Assembly: GCA_900557405.1 (NCBI GenBank)
Contig: USSF01000005.1
Span: 1-54,155 of the forward strand
Direction of reading: 5' to 3'
Source of the DNA: an uncultured Prevotella sp.
GTDB taxonomy: Bacteria; Bacteroidota; Bacteroidia; Bacteroidales; Bacteroidaceae
DNA: 54,155 bases
Part shown: in pieces, positions 33,905 through 44,958 of the stretch
Numbering within the stretch: position 1 is the first letter of the stretch
Layout of the letters: every line of letters starts with the position of its first letter
Translations under genes and position numbers: made by a program
The notes under the pieces: model-generated
Database searches by the model: none
What the model was told of the DNA's origin: nothing
Seen by the model: only the letters and a program-made list of their open reading frames with translations

Positions 33905-36082
33905 ATGACGAACGATGTTAATCTTACGGCAAAACTGAAGCAGTATTTCGGCTTCGAAAGTTTCAAGGGAGAACAGGAGAAGATAATCCGCAACCTGCTT
34001 GACGGCAATGACACCTTCGTGCTCATGCCTACGGGAGGCGGCAAGTCGCTCTGCTACCAGCTGCCATCGCTCCTGATGGAAGGCACCGCCATCGTGGTGT
34101 CGCCCCTGATTGCACTGATGAAGAACCAGGTGGACGTAATCAATGGCATGAGCGAGGAAACGGGCGTGGCGCATTATCTCAATTCGTCACTCAACAAGGC
34201 GGCTATCGACCAGGTGAAGAGCGACATACGCTCGGGACTCACCAAATTGCTCTACGTTGCCCCCGAGTCGCTGACCAAGGAGGAGAACGTGGAGTTCCTC
34301 AAGACCGTCAAGATATCATTCTATGCCATCGACGAGGCCCACTGTATCTCGGAATGGGGACACGACTTCCGTCCGGAATACCGCCGCATCCGTCCGATAA
34401 TAAACCATATCGGCAATGCCCCCGTAATCGCCCTCACGGCGACAGCCACCGACAAGGTGCGTACGGACATCAAGAAAAGCCTGGGCATCGTGGACGCAAA
34501 GGAGTTCAAAAGTTCGTTCAACCGCCAGAACCTTTATTATGAGGTGCGTCAGAAGACGAAAGACATCGACAAGGACATTGTGAAGTTCATCCGTCAGAAC
34601 AGCGGCAAGAGCGGTATAATATACTGTCTGTCAAGGAAAAAGGTGGAAGAGCTTGCTGCCGTGCTGCAGGCGAACAACATCAAGGCGGCTGCGTACCATG
34701 CAGGATTCGATTCCGCCACGAGGTCGAAGACGCAGGACGATTTCCTGATGGAGAAAATCGACGTCATCGTGGCAACCATAGCGTTCGGCATGGGAATAGA
34801 CAAGCCCGACGTGAGGTTCGTGATACACTACGACATCCCGAAGAGTCTCGAAGGCTACTACCAGGAGACCGGACGCGCCGGACGAGACGGCGGAGAAGGC
34901 AAGTGTATAGCCTTCTACTCGAAGAAAGACCTGAGGAAACTCGAAAAATTCATGGAAGGCAAGTCCGTGGCAGAACAGGACATCGGCAGACAGTTGCTGC
35001 AGGAGACGGCGGCGTATGCCGAATCATCCGTATGCCGCAGGAAGATGCTGCTCCATTATTTCGGTGAGGAATACGACAGGGACAACTGCGGAAACTGCGA
35101 CAACTGTCTGCATCCGCACGAGAAGATTGAAGCCACTAAGGAACTCACGGTGGTGCTTAGAGCCGTGAAAGCCGTGAAGGAAGACTTCCGCCAGGAATAC
35201 ATCATCGACTTCGTTAAGGGGCGTGACACCGACGACATACGCGACCACAAGCACGACCTGCTGGCGGAATTCGGCGAGGGGGAAGGCTGCGACGTGAAGA
35301 TATGGAACCCCGTAATCCGTCAGGCAATCATCGCCGGATACCTGAAGAAGGACGTGGAGAACTACGGAGTGCTGAAACTCACCGCCGAAGGAAGGGAATA
35401 CATCAAGCATCCCGAGACCTTCATGGTGGTGAAGGATGCTGAATTCGGCGAGGAAGAAGAGGAGGAAGCATGCGACAAGCCGACGGGAGCACTCGACCCC
35501 GCCCTCTATGACATGCTCCTGGACCTGAGGAAATCCATGAGCCACAAGCTCGGCATCCCGCCATACGTGATATTCATGGACGTTTCGCTGGAACAGATGG
35601 CCACCGTATATCCGGTAACAATGGACGAGCTGATGAATATCCAGGGCGTAGGCGTGGGCAAGGCACACCGCTACGGCAAGGAGTTCATCGCCCTCATCAA
35701 GCGCCACTGCGAAGAGAACGAAATCGAAAGGCCCGAGGACCTGAGAATACGTACCGTGCCGAAGAAGTCCATGCTCAAGGTGAAGATAATACAGAGCATC
35801 GACCGCAAGGTGGCGCTCGACGACATCGCCGATGCGCAGAACATCGAATTCGATGACCTGCTCAACGAAATCGAGGCAATCGTATACAGCGGAACGAAGC
35901 TCAATATCGACTATTTCCTTGAGGACGTCATGGACGACGACCACGTGGATGACATCTACGAATACTTCCGCGAGAGCGATACCGACGACCTCGATACCGC
36001 CATGGATGAGCTGGGCGGAGACTATACGGAGGATGAGGTGCGCCTGGTGCGTATAAAGTTCTTCTCCGAAATGGCAAACTAA
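33905..36082 (+). CDS. recQ: ATP-dependent DNA helicase RecQ
   Basis: 725 residues from the Met at 33905 (MTNDVNLTAKLKQYFG); an in-frame start at 33845 would add 20 basic residues from non-conserved leader. Motif I MPTGGGKSLCYQLP, motif II IDEAHCISEWGHDFRPEYR, and motif VI GRAGRDG are present. The zinc-binding region has CGNCDNC. A winged helix follows and an HRDC domain (about 540-610, LDLRKSMSHKLGIPPYVIF). An acidic C-terminal extension of about 100 residues (DDDHVDDIYEYF) is typical of Bacteroidetes RecQ. It unwinds DNA with 3'-5' polarity in recombination repair. A hairpin follows the stop. Confidence 0.93.
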   Translation: MTNDVNLTAKLKQYFGFESFKGEQEKIIRNLLDGNDTFVLMPTGGGKSLCYQLPSLLMEGTAIVVSPLIALMKNQVDVINGMSEETGVAHYLNSSLNKAAIDQVKSDIRSGLTKLLYVAPESLTKEENVEFLKTVKISFYAIDEAHCISEWGHDFRPEYRRIRPIINHIGNAPVIALTATATDKVRTDIKKSLGIVDAKEFKSSFNRQNLYYEVRQKTKDIDKDIVKFIRQNSGKSGIIYCLSRKKVEELAAVLQANNIKAAAYHAGFDSATRSKTQDDFLMEKIDVIVATIAFGMGIDKPDVRFVIHYDIPKSLEGYYQETGRAGRDGGEGKCIAFYSKKDLRKLEKFMEGKSVAEQDIGRQLLQETAAYAESSVCRRKMLLHYFGEEYDRDNCGNCDNCLHPHEKIEATKELTVVLRAVKAVKEDFRQEYIIDFVKGRDTDDIRDHKHDLLAEFGEGEGCDVKIWNPVIRQAIIAGYLKKDVENYGVLKLTAEGREYIKHPETFMVVKDAEFGEEEEEEACDKPTGALDPALYDMLLDLRKSMSHKLGIPPYVIFMDVSLEQMATVYPVTMDELMNIQGVGVGKAHRYGKEFIALIKRHCEENEIERPEDLRIRTVPKKSMLKVKIIQSIDRKVALDDIADAQNIEFDDLLNEIEAIVYSGTKLNIDYFLEDVMDDDHVDDIYEYFRESDTDDLDTAMDELGGDYTEDEVRLVRIKFFSEMAN

Positions 36083-36101
36083 GATATCATGCAAGAAATA
36101 C

Positions 36102-36155
36102 TGCACCTTTCCAACCGGCTTGCCTATAAGGTTGGAGAAGTGCAGCACTTGTTTT
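36102..36155 (+). terminator. Terminator-like hairpin after recQ
   Basis: TGCACCTTTCCAACC (36102-36116) pairs with GGTTGGAGAAGTGCA (36130-36144) at 13 of 15 positions, followed by a short T-rich tail (CTTGTTTTG). Confidence 0.6.
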
Positions 36156-36189
36156 GAAGATATATTGACTACTAACTACTAAAACAAAA

Positions 36190-37722
36190 ATGATCAGGAA
36201 AAAGACATTGTTCGCTGCAGCGCTGCTCATGCTGGGCGGATTCCTCCTGCCGGCAGACGCACAGCAGGTGGACGGAAGGGATTTCTCGATAGACGGATTC
36301 GCCGCCTGTACGGGAAAGCCAGGTACCAACTATTATCGCGCCGAAGGAACAACCGGCGGAGCGGGAGGCAAAGTGGTGTATGCCGGGAACTTCTCGCAGC
36401 TGCAGGCATACATGCAGGCAAAAGACCCCTACATTATCCTTGTGGACCACGACATCACCACGGGTATCAAATGCTACGTTGACGGCATCAACACCGGCAA
36501 GCTCTGCGACAAGCAGGACGGTTCGGAAGGCGTGGAGACCACCTACGGCGAGCGCATCCTCGTGGCTCCGAACAAGACCCTCGTGGGAGTGACGGACAAG
36601 CAGACGGGCAAGGCTCCCCTCTTCTCCCACATCACCTTCGTGATGCAGAGCGTGGACAACATCATCATCCGCAACTGCCGCTTCACGATGAAGGGAGTGC
36701 CGGTGCTGAAGACCGGTGAGAACAAGATCGTGGCATGGCGTGACGGAAAGCAGGTGGAAGTGGGCGACCCCGACTGTATCGGCATCCAGGCCGACAAGGT
36801 GAGCGCGAAGACCAACTGGGGCGGTCACATCTGGGTGGACCATTGCGAATTCTTCAATGGCGACCAGGCCAACAAGGACCGTTACGACGGACTGCTCGAC
36901 TGCAAGAACAATGTGCAGTGGATGACCTTCAGCTACAACCTCTTCCACGACCACGACAAGGCATGCCTCTTCGGCAAGGGCAACAGCGACATCTACGACG
37001 GATGCCGCACGATATCCTACCACCACAACTACCTGAACAACATACAAGGCTCGCGCCTGCCGCTGCAGCGCGGCGGACACATGCACTATATGAACAACTA
37101 CCAGAAAGGATGTGAGGACGGATGGGACGTGCGTGAGAAATCCGTCGGCTATCTTGATGCATGCTATTTCGAGAACACCAAGTCGCCTGTACGCTCAGAC
37201 CGCGGCGGAGCGCTCAATATCAACAAAGCCGAGGGCTACGACGTGATATTCAAGGGCTGCAACAACCTGATGACGGGCTACGAAAACATCGACGGAGCCA
37301 AGGTGAGCAACATTTATCCCGTGAACTCGAGCGACTGGCTGCCCACGCAGACCGATGCCAGTTACAGGATAAACAACCACGACAAGACGGCCGACGTGCC
37401 GGCAGTGTTGGAGAAATACGCCGGAGCGGGCAAGATAGAAATCTACACCGCCTATACGGACAACATCCCGGGCGAGGACATCTTCGAATACGCCAACGCC
37501 GTAAAGAACTATTCCACCGCCCCCACATACGACGGACAGGGCAACAAGGTGACAAGCGTGGAGACGGCAATCAGTTCTGCTGTTGCCTCCAATATGGCAT
37601 CCGTGGAATACTACACTGTTGACGGCACCCGTCTCTCGGCTCCAAGCCGCGGCATGAACATCATCAAAACCATTGATGCCGGGGGCCATAAGAGCGTGAA
37701 GAAGGTGATGATAAGCGAATGA
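36190..37722 (+). CDS. Secreted pectate lyase, polysaccharide lyase family 1
   Basis: 510 residues. The signal peptide ends near LLPADAQ. The right-handed beta-helix carries PL1 hallmarks: IWVDHCEF (the WiDH-type motif), DYDG-like calcium region DRYDGLLDCKN, and the catalytic arginine block GSRLPLQRGG. It should cleave polygalacturonate by beta-elimination outside the cell or in the periplasm. The C-terminus (VEYYTVDGTRLSAPSRGMNI, then KSVKKVMI) resembles a short type IX-style sorting domain common on Prevotella secreted proteins; whether it works as a sorting signal is unknown. It is monocistronic between recQ and guaB with hairpins on both sides, and no other pectin gene is adjacent. Confidence 0.87.
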   Translation: MIRKKTLFAAALLMLGGFLLPADAQQVDGRDFSIDGFAACTGKPGTNYYRAEGTTGGAGGKVVYAGNFSQLQAYMQAKDPYIILVDHDITTGIKCYVDGINTGKLCDKQDGSEGVETTYGERILVAPNKTLVGVTDKQTGKAPLFSHITFVMQSVDNIIIRNCRFTMKGVPVLKTGENKIVAWRDGKQVEVGDPDCIGIQADKVSAKTNWGGHIWVDHCEFFNGDQANKDRYDGLLDCKNNVQWMTFSYNLFHDHDKACLFGKGNSDIYDGCRTISYHHNYLNNIQGSRLPLQRGGHMHYMNNYQKGCEDGWDVREKSVGYLDACYFENTKSPVRSDRGGALNINKAEGYDVIFKGCNNLMTGYENIDGAKVSNIYPVNSSDWLPTQTDASYRINNHDKTADVPAVLEKYAGAGKIEIYTAYTDNIPGEDIFEYANAVKNYSTAPTYDGQGNKVTSVETAISSAVASNMASVEYYTVDGTRLSAPSRGMNIIKTIDAGGHKSVKKVMISE

Positions 37723-37816
37723 AAGTAACAATCTTCGGGAAACATTGTCCGGCTCCCCTGAAAGCATTGCGGCAGACAGGCAGGCGGACAGCTTCCCGGC
37801 ATGAAGAAACATGAGG

Positions 37817-37862
37817 AAACTCCGGTCTATATATATAATATAAGGTGTATAGACCGGAGTTT
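37817..37862 (+). terminator. Terminator of the pectate lyase gene
   Basis: Perfect 15 bp stem AAACTCCGGTCTATA/TATAGACCGGAGTTT with a 16 base AT-rich loop. The T tail is short (TTT then CTGCG), so it may also work as a bidirectional block before guaB. Confidence 0.75.
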
Positions 37863-37907
37863 CTGCGTTAAATAGATTTAACACCGGAAAAATATTGCCC
37901 AAAGCCG

Positions 37908-37938
37908 TTTAGTATATAATAAAATTGTGGTAAATTTG
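37908..37938 (+). promoter_or_regulatory. Promoter of guaB
   Basis: TTTA at 37908-37911, 19 base gap, TAAATTTG at 37931-37938; the start codon follows 28 bases later. Confidence 0.6.
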
Positions 37939-37957
37939 CACGCAATAAATTTTTTAA

Positions 37958-39445
<1,488 letters not shown>

Positions 39446-39493
39446 GGGAAAGCCCGTAGAGAACGAAAAATAAGGAAATACAAATACAAGTGA

Positions 39494-39552
39494 TTATAGA
39501 ATTATTCATATTTGCAGCAGACGGAATGGTGTGAATAAGGATAATTCTATAA
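39494..39552. repeat. Long inverted repeat between guaB and the first foldase gene
   Basis: TTATAGAATTAT (39494-39505) and ATAATTCTATAA (39541-39552) are perfect complements about 35 bases apart, with TTCA/TGAA continuing the symmetry inside. There is no T run, so it is more likely an RNA structure or operator than a standard terminator. Confidence 0.5.
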
Positions 39553-39637
39553 TTGGCTTGATACCAGTACGGCCGATGGTGCGGCGGAATACGCTGCATC
39601 GGGGCATAAAATAAAAAACTTAAATCAATAAAGAAAA

Positions 39638-41140
39638 ATGAAATTCAAATCCTTGTTTGTTGCCTTGCTCCTTGCAAGCGGAGCGGCACATGCACAGCAG
39701 AACGACCCGACGATAATGACTATCAACGGACAGCCTGTATCGCGTTCCGAGTTTGAGTATTCATACAACAAGAACAACTCCGAGGGCGTTATCGACAAGA
39801 AGACCGTGAACGAATACGTAGACCTCTTCATCAACTACAAACTGAAGGTGGCTGCGGCATACGATGCCAAGATCGACACCATGTCGTCTTTCCAGAAAGA
39901 GTTCAGGTCATACCGCGACCAGCAGATCCGTCCGTCGTTCGTTGCCGACAAAGATATCGAGGCAGAGGCCAGAAAGGTATACGAGGACACTAAGAACCGC
40001 ATCGGCGACAGGGGACTCGTGAAGCCGGCACACATCCTGCTCTATCTCGCGCAGGACGCTACCGACGCACAGAAGAAGGAGGCCGAACAGCGCGCCGACT
40101 CCATCTATAACGTATTGAATGTCAAGCTCACGCCCGTTTACAAGAAGGTGAAGGGCAAGAACGTGGCGCAGCCGGTAGATTCGGCAGCCTTCGTCAAGGC
40201 GTTTGCCGAACTGGCAAAGAAGTTCTCGCAGGACCCGGGGTCTGCCCGCAACGGCGGCGAACTGCCATGGTTGTCGCCCGGTCAGACACTGCCCGAGTTC
40301 GAGAAGGCAGCCTATGCCCTCAAGCCCGGTCAGCTGGCAAAGCCGGTGTTGTCGCCCGTGGGCTACCACGTGATTTATATGAAAGAGCGCAAGCTGTTTG
40401 ATCCATACGACAGTCTGAAGGTAAACATCATCCGCTTCCTCGAATCGCGCAACATCCGTGAGAAGGTGGCAAAGGACAGCATACAGAGAATCGTTGACGC
40501 TTCAAACGGAAAACTGAAGGCGGAGGACGTGCTCGACGAGCGCACCGATCTGCTGACAGCCAAGGATTCAGACCTGAAGAACCTTATCCGCGAGTATCAC
40601 GACGGACTTATGCTCTATGAAATCAGCAACCGCAACGTGTGGGAAAAGGCGGCCAAGGATGAGGCCGGTCTCGCTGCCTTCTTCAAGAAGAACAAGAAGA
40701 AATATGCATGGAGCGAGCCACGCTACAAAGGAATGGCTTATCATGTGAAGAATGCCGAGGACGTGGAGGCAGTGAAGAACTGCGTCAAAGGACTCGCCTT
40801 CGACAAGTGGGCGGATAAACTGCGCACCACTTTCAACAACGACTCCGTAATCCGCATCCGTGTGGAGAAGGGAATCTTCAAGAAGGGCGACAATGCGCTC
40901 ATCGACAAGGAGGTGTTCGGTGTAGACACCGTGTCAAAGCCTTTGAAGGATTATCCTATCGATGCTGTCTACGGCAAGATTCTGAAGAAGGGTCCGGAGG
41001 ACTATACCGATGTGAAGGGCCTCGTTACGGCCGACTACCAGGATTTGCTCGAGCAGCGCTGGGTGGCCGAATTGCGCAAGAAATACCCTGTAGTGGTTAA
41101 CAAGGAAGTGCTTGAGACCGTTAACAAGCACGGCAAATAA
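39638..41140 (+). CDS. Periplasmic parvulin-type peptidyl-prolyl isomerase (SurA-like), first copy
   Basis: 500 residues. The signal peptide MKFKSLFVALLLASGAAHAQ ends in AHA-Q. A SurA N-like helical region follows (about 25-120), then one clear parvulin domain (about 128-252: KPAHILLYL, FSQDPGSARNGGELPWLSPG, SPVGYHVIYMKERK) and a less conserved second half with a diverged parvulin-like segment. It is likely a chaperone and isomerase for outer-membrane proteins. It is followed by a second foldase gene, the OstA-like gene and mutL, an arrangement that suggests an envelope-assembly cluster. It ends at a strong terminator (41195). Confidence 0.85.
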   Translation: MKFKSLFVALLLASGAAHAQQNDPTIMTINGQPVSRSEFEYSYNKNNSEGVIDKKTVNEYVDLFINYKLKVAAAYDAKIDTMSSFQKEFRSYRDQQIRPSFVADKDIEAEARKVYEDTKNRIGDRGLVKPAHILLYLAQDATDAQKKEAEQRADSIYNVLNVKLTPVYKKVKGKNVAQPVDSAAFVKAFAELAKKFSQDPGSARNGGELPWLSPGQTLPEFEKAAYALKPGQLAKPVLSPVGYHVIYMKERKLFDPYDSLKVNIIRFLESRNIREKVAKDSIQRIVDASNGKLKAEDVLDERTDLLTAKDSDLKNLIREYHDGLMLYEISNRNVWEKAAKDEAGLAAFFKKNKKKYAWSEPRYKGMAYHVKNAEDVEAVKNCVKGLAFDKWADKLRTTFNNDSVIRIRVEKGIFKKGDNALIDKEVFGVDTVSKPLKDYPIDAVYGKILKKGPEDYTDVKGLVTADYQDLLEQRWVAELRKKYPVVVNKEVLETVNKHGK

Positions 41141-41194
41141 TCACGGTGCAAGAATGAAGCAGGAGTGGGAAACCACTGGCAACGATATTTAAGG

Positions 41195-41229
41195 AAAATC
41201 CCCAAGTTAATGTTAATTTGGGGATTTTT
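41195..41229 (+). terminator. Terminator after the first foldase gene
   Basis: Perfect 11 bp stem AAAATCCCCAA/TTGGGGATTTT with a 12 base loop, followed by T. Confidence 0.85.
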
Positions 41230-41283
41230 GTATATAATAGAATGCAGTAAAGCTCTGTTTTCACAGACATTAGTAAAAAAAAC

Positions 41284-41314
41284 TTTGTGGTTCCCCGAGA
41301 ACTGCGTATCTTTG
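41284..41314 (+). promoter_or_regulatory. Promoter of the second foldase gene
   Basis: TTTG at 41284-41287, 19 base gap, TATCTTTG at 41307-41314, start codon 43 bases later. Probably drives the foldase, OstA-like, small membrane protein and mutL genes. Confidence 0.72.
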
Positions 41315-41357
41315 CATTCTAATATTTACTAAAGAACAAAAATAAGATACAGCTTAG

Positions 41358-42815
41358 ATGAGATACGGATTAAAGACAGCTTTCTGCACCTTGGCGATGT
41401 CGGGGGCAATCCTCGCCGCAAGCGGAGAGGCAAGCAGACTCGCTACAGGCTTTGCAGCAACCGATAATGCAACAACAGACACAGTGGGCAAAAAGACCGC
41501 CGCGGATGCTCCGGCAAACGAAAACAGCATCATCGACCAGGTGGTGTGGGTTGTCGGCGATGAGGCAATCCTCAAGTCTGACGTTGAGGCGATGCGCCTT
41601 CAAGCCGAGATGGAGGGAATGAAATGGAACGGAGACCCCGACTGCATCATTCCGGAACAGCTTGCCGTACAGAAGCTTTTCCTGCATCAGGCTGCACTCG
41701 ACAGTATCGAGGTGACGGAGTCGGAAGTTTCCAAGAGCGTTGACCAGCAGATAAACTACTGGATAAACAATGCCGGAAGCCGCGAGAAGCTTGAGGAATG
41801 GAAGAAGATGACCGTGAAGCAGATGAAGGAGAGTCTGCACGACGACTTCCGTAACCATCAGCTCATCGAGAAGATGAAGGCGCAGCTCGTGAAGGACATC
41901 AAGGTGTCGCCGGCCGACGTGCGCAAATACTTCGAAAAGCTTCCCGAGGACAGTCTGCCGCTGATTCCTACGGAGGTGGAAGTGGAAATCATCACGCAGT
42001 CGCCGAAAATAGATGCCGAGGAGATAAACCGCGTGAAGAACGACCTGCGCAGCTATACCGACCGTGTCACCAAAGGCGAGACCTCATTCGCCGCTCTCGC
42101 TCGTCTGTATTCCGAGGACCCGGGTTCAGCCCGACAGGGAGGTGAGCTCGACGAGTATATGGGCAGGGGAATGCTCGATCCGGCTTTTGCCGCCGTAGCC
42201 TTCAACCTTACCGACCCGAAGAAGATTTCCAAGATTGTAGAGACGGAATTCGGTTATCATATCATACAACTCATCGACAAGAGAGGCGACAAAATCAAGG
42301 TGCGCCACATCCTGCGCGTGCCGAAGGTCAGCGCCGAGGCAATAGAGAAGGCAGAGCTGCGCCTCGACTCCATCGCTATGGACATCAGGGCAAACAAGTT
42401 CACCTTTGAGGCAGCCGCTTCGTATCTCTCTGACGACAAGGACACGAAGAACAACAACGGACTCATGGCAAACCAGTCGCAGGACGGATACACCAGCAAG
42501 TTCCGCATGCGCGACCTTCCTACCGAGATTGCCAGCGTGGTGGACACGATGAAGGTGGGCGAGATATCCAAGTCGTTCAAGATGGTGAACCAGAAAGGCA
42601 AGACGGTCTGTGTGATTGCCAAGCTGATAAACCGCACCGATGCTCATCGCGCCACCATAACGCAGGACTTCCAGGCGATGAAGGATATCGTGGCTGCCCG
42701 CCGCAAGGCTGACTATCTGAAGGAATGGGTGCAGAATAAGATCAAGTCTACTTATATCCGCATCAACGATAACTACAAGAACTGCAACTTCGAATATAAA
42801 GGCTGGGTGAAGTAG
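41358..42815 (+). CDS. Periplasmic SurA-like peptidyl-prolyl isomerase, second copy
   Basis: 485 residues with an N-terminal export signal (MRYGLKTAFCTLAMSGAILA). The SurA N-terminal block IDQVVWVVGDEAILKSDVE lies near 55-75. The first parvulin domain (about 195-310) has YSEDPGSARQGGELDEYMGRG and EFGYHIIQLIDKRGDKIKVRHIL; a second diverged one follows (about 312-430). The domain order is closer to true SurA than that of its neighbour. It should escort outer-membrane barrel proteins, including LptD-type proteins, through the periplasm. It has its own promoter and lies about 120 bases before the OstA-like gene. Confidence 0.86.
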   Translation: MRYGLKTAFCTLAMSGAILAASGEASRLATGFAATDNATTDTVGKKTAADAPANENSIIDQVVWVVGDEAILKSDVEAMRLQAEMEGMKWNGDPDCIIPEQLAVQKLFLHQAALDSIEVTESEVSKSVDQQINYWINNAGSREKLEEWKKMTVKQMKESLHDDFRNHQLIEKMKAQLVKDIKVSPADVRKYFEKLPEDSLPLIPTEVEVEIITQSPKIDAEEINRVKNDLRSYTDRVTKGETSFAALARLYSEDPGSARQGGELDEYMGRGMLDPAFAAVAFNLTDPKKISKIVETEFGYHIIQLIDKRGDKIKVRHILRVPKVSAEAIEKAELRLDSIAMDIRANKFTFEAAASYLSDDKDTKNNNGLMANQSQDGYTSKFRMRDLPTEIASVVDTMKVGEISKSFKMVNQKGKTVCVIAKLINRTDAHRATITQDFQAMKDIVAARRKADYLKEWVQNKIKSTYIRINDNYKNCNFEYKGWVK

Positions 42816-42937
42816 GGCGCCGTCCCTCAAATAGAGTAGGGGAACCATCCTTTATCAATGGCGGGAAACCTCCTTCGGTAATGGACGTAGACCGCCCTGC
42901 AGAAGATGAAAGAAAACAACCAGAAGTAATAAAACAG

Positions 42938-44629
42938 ATGCTTCGAAACAGAATAATAAGATATATCAGCGGGCATAGAACACAATTGTTTGTCGTTCTA
43001 TGCCTGTTTGGGTTATGCCTGGCACAGTCTCACACTGCGCCGAGGAAGCAGCGCCGCCGGCATAAAACCGACGAGCGGGTGTATCTGCAGCATGCCGATA
43101 TGCTCCGCTTCGACCAGTTCGGCAACACGCCGGGTGCACAGGTGCTCAACGGTCACGTGTCGTTCCTCCACAAAGGGGCGCACCTCACCTGCGACAGTGC
43201 GTATTTCTATCAGGAATCCAATTCCTTCAAGGCCTTCGGCCACGTCAGGATGCGCCAGGGTGACACCCTTTCGCTCAACAGCGACTATGCCTGGTATGAC
43301 GGCGACAACCAGATGGCGGAGGCACGCCACAACGTGGTGCTGAAGCATCGCGGCACCACGCTCTATACCGACAGTCTCAACTTCGACCGCCTCTACAATG
43401 TGGCTTACTTCTTTGAGGGCGGAAAGATGGTGGACAACAAGAACGTGCTTGTGAGCGACTGGGGCGAATACGACACGGAGACTCGTAAGGCGGTGTTCAA
43501 CTACAACGTGAAGCTGAAGAACCCCAAGTTCGTACTTACCACCGACACTCTGCACTACGACACGCGCACGTCGCTTGCCAATATCGTAGGCCCTTCGGTA
43601 ATCAAGAGCAAGGAGAGTGTCATCCACTCTTCGAGCGGATATTACAACACCAATACCGGCAGGGCACGCCTCTACGGGCGCTCCACAATGGAGAACAAGG
43701 GCAAGGAGATAACCGGCGACAGCCTCTTCTACGACGAGAAGCGTGGCATCAGCCAGGGCTATAACAACGTGGTATACAAGGACACGTTGAAGAAGAACGC
43801 CCTTCATGCCGACTACCTCTGGTATAACGAGAACACGGGTTTCGCCCTTGCCACGAACAATCCCGTGCTGATGGAATTCTCGCAGAAGGACACGCTGTAT
43901 CTGCATTGCGACACGGTGAAGATGATTACGCATCACATGAACACCGACTCCGTATACCGCGTGGCACACTGTTACAATAAGGTGCGAGCCTTCCGCAATG
44001 ACGTTCAGGCGGTATGCGACTCCCTCGTGTACAGCACCAAGGACTCCTGCATGACCATGTACCGCGACCCGATAGCATGGAGCGGCGAGCGGCAACTGCT
44101 GGGCGAGAAGATAGAGATATTCATGAGGGATTCCACCATCGACCGTGCCCACGTGATTAACCAGGCGCTGTCCGCCGAACTGATGAACGACGGGGAGCAT
44201 TTCAACCAGCTCGCCTCTAAGGAGATGTTTGCCTTCTTCACCAAGGGGCAGATTGACATGACGGAGGCCGTGGGCAACGTGATGTCGGTGTATTACCCCG
44301 TGGACGACAAGGACTCCACGCTGATGGGACTGGTCTATATGGAGACCGACACCATGCGTATGTATATGAAAGACCGTCAGTTGCAGAAGATATGGACCTC
44401 GAAGACCGACGGCACGTGGTATCCGATGTCGCAGATTCCGCCGGACAGATACAGATTGCCGGGCTTCACATGGTTTGACTATATCCGTCCGCTGAACAAG
44501 GACGACATATATGAATGGCGCGGGAAGAAGAGCGGAACGGAGCTCCGCAAGATAGAGCGCCATGCTGCTCCGTTGCAGAAGATTGAGAATAATGAACTGA
44601 AGAATGATGAACCTGTTCCGACAACCTAA
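42938..44629 (+). CDS. OstA-like LPS-transport protein
   Basis: 563 residues from the Met at 42938 (MLRNRIIRYIS), which gives a hydrophobic export signal (TQLFVVLCLFGLCLAQSH); an in-frame ATG at 42881 would add 19 charged residues. The chain is built of repeated OstA/LptA-like beta units (VYLQHADMLRFDQFG, GHVSFLHKGAHLTCDSAYFY, FGHVRMRQGDTLSLNSDYAWY, VLKHRGTTLYTDSLNFD), which form an LptA-style jelly roll that would carry LPS across the periplasm. The C-terminal part (DYIRPLNKDDIYEWR) is Bacteroidetes-specific. It overlaps the next small gene by 26 bases. lptB lies 13 kb upstream. Confidence 0.85.
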   Translation: MLRNRIIRYISGHRTQLFVVLCLFGLCLAQSHTAPRKQRRRHKTDERVYLQHADMLRFDQFGNTPGAQVLNGHVSFLHKGAHLTCDSAYFYQESNSFKAFGHVRMRQGDTLSLNSDYAWYDGDNQMAEARHNVVLKHRGTTLYTDSLNFDRLYNVAYFFEGGKMVDNKNVLVSDWGEYDTETRKAVFNYNVKLKNPKFVLTTDTLHYDTRTSLANIVGPSVIKSKESVIHSSSGYYNTNTGRARLYGRSTMENKGKEITGDSLFYDEKRGISQGYNNVVYKDTLKKNALHADYLWYNENTGFALATNNPVLMEFSQKDTLYLHCDTVKMITHHMNTDSVYRVAHCYNKVRAFRNDVQAVCDSLVYSTKDSCMTMYRDPIAWSGERQLLGEKIEIFMRDSTIDRAHVINQALSAELMNDGEHFNQLASKEMFAFFTKGQIDMTEAVGNVMSVYYPVDDKDSTLMGLVYMETDTMRMYMKDRQLQKIWTSKTDGTWYPMSQIPPDRYRLPGFTWFDYIRPLNKDDIYEWRGKKSGTELRKIERHAAPLQKIENNELKNDEPVPTT

Positions 44630-44927
44630 GCCGCGCCGTTTCGAGCATATCAATATCTATGCCGACGACCGTCGGGAGCGTCTGCGCCGTATGGAGCAGC
44701 GGGTGCGCGAGGAACTTGCCCGCAAGGATGCGGGGGAATCATCCTCCGCCAACACGCAGTCGGCAGAGGAGATGCGCCGCCGGCTTCATGAAGCCTTCAC
44801 CGGCGACATGCGCCATCTGAAGCGCCGTGAGAGACGGAGTGCTGTGGGTGGCGGTCAGGTGATGAACATCGGACTGATAGCCATCATTCTCCTCATCATA
44901 CTGATTGTTTGGCGCCTACTGCTGTAG
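44604..44927 (+). CDS. Small single-span membrane protein
   Basis: 107 residues (106 if the second Met at 44607 is used). The N-terminal 80 residues are very basic and helical (RRERLRRMEQRVREELARK) and would stay in the cytoplasm; one C-terminal membrane span follows (MNIGLIAIILLIILIVWRLL), so it is tail-anchored. No family recognised, but the overlap with the OstA-like gene (26 bases) and the 31 base gap to mutL point to co-translation with the LPS protein. A structural or regulatory partner role in envelope assembly is only an inference. Confidence 0.65.
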   Translation: MMNLFRQPKPRRFEHINIYADDRRERLRRMEQRVREELARKDAGESSSANTQSAEEMRRRLHEAFTGDMRHLKRRERRSAVGGGQVMNIGLIAIILLIILIVWRLLL

Positions 44928-44958
44928 GCAGAGAGTGTTTTAAGAAAAGAAGATAACT

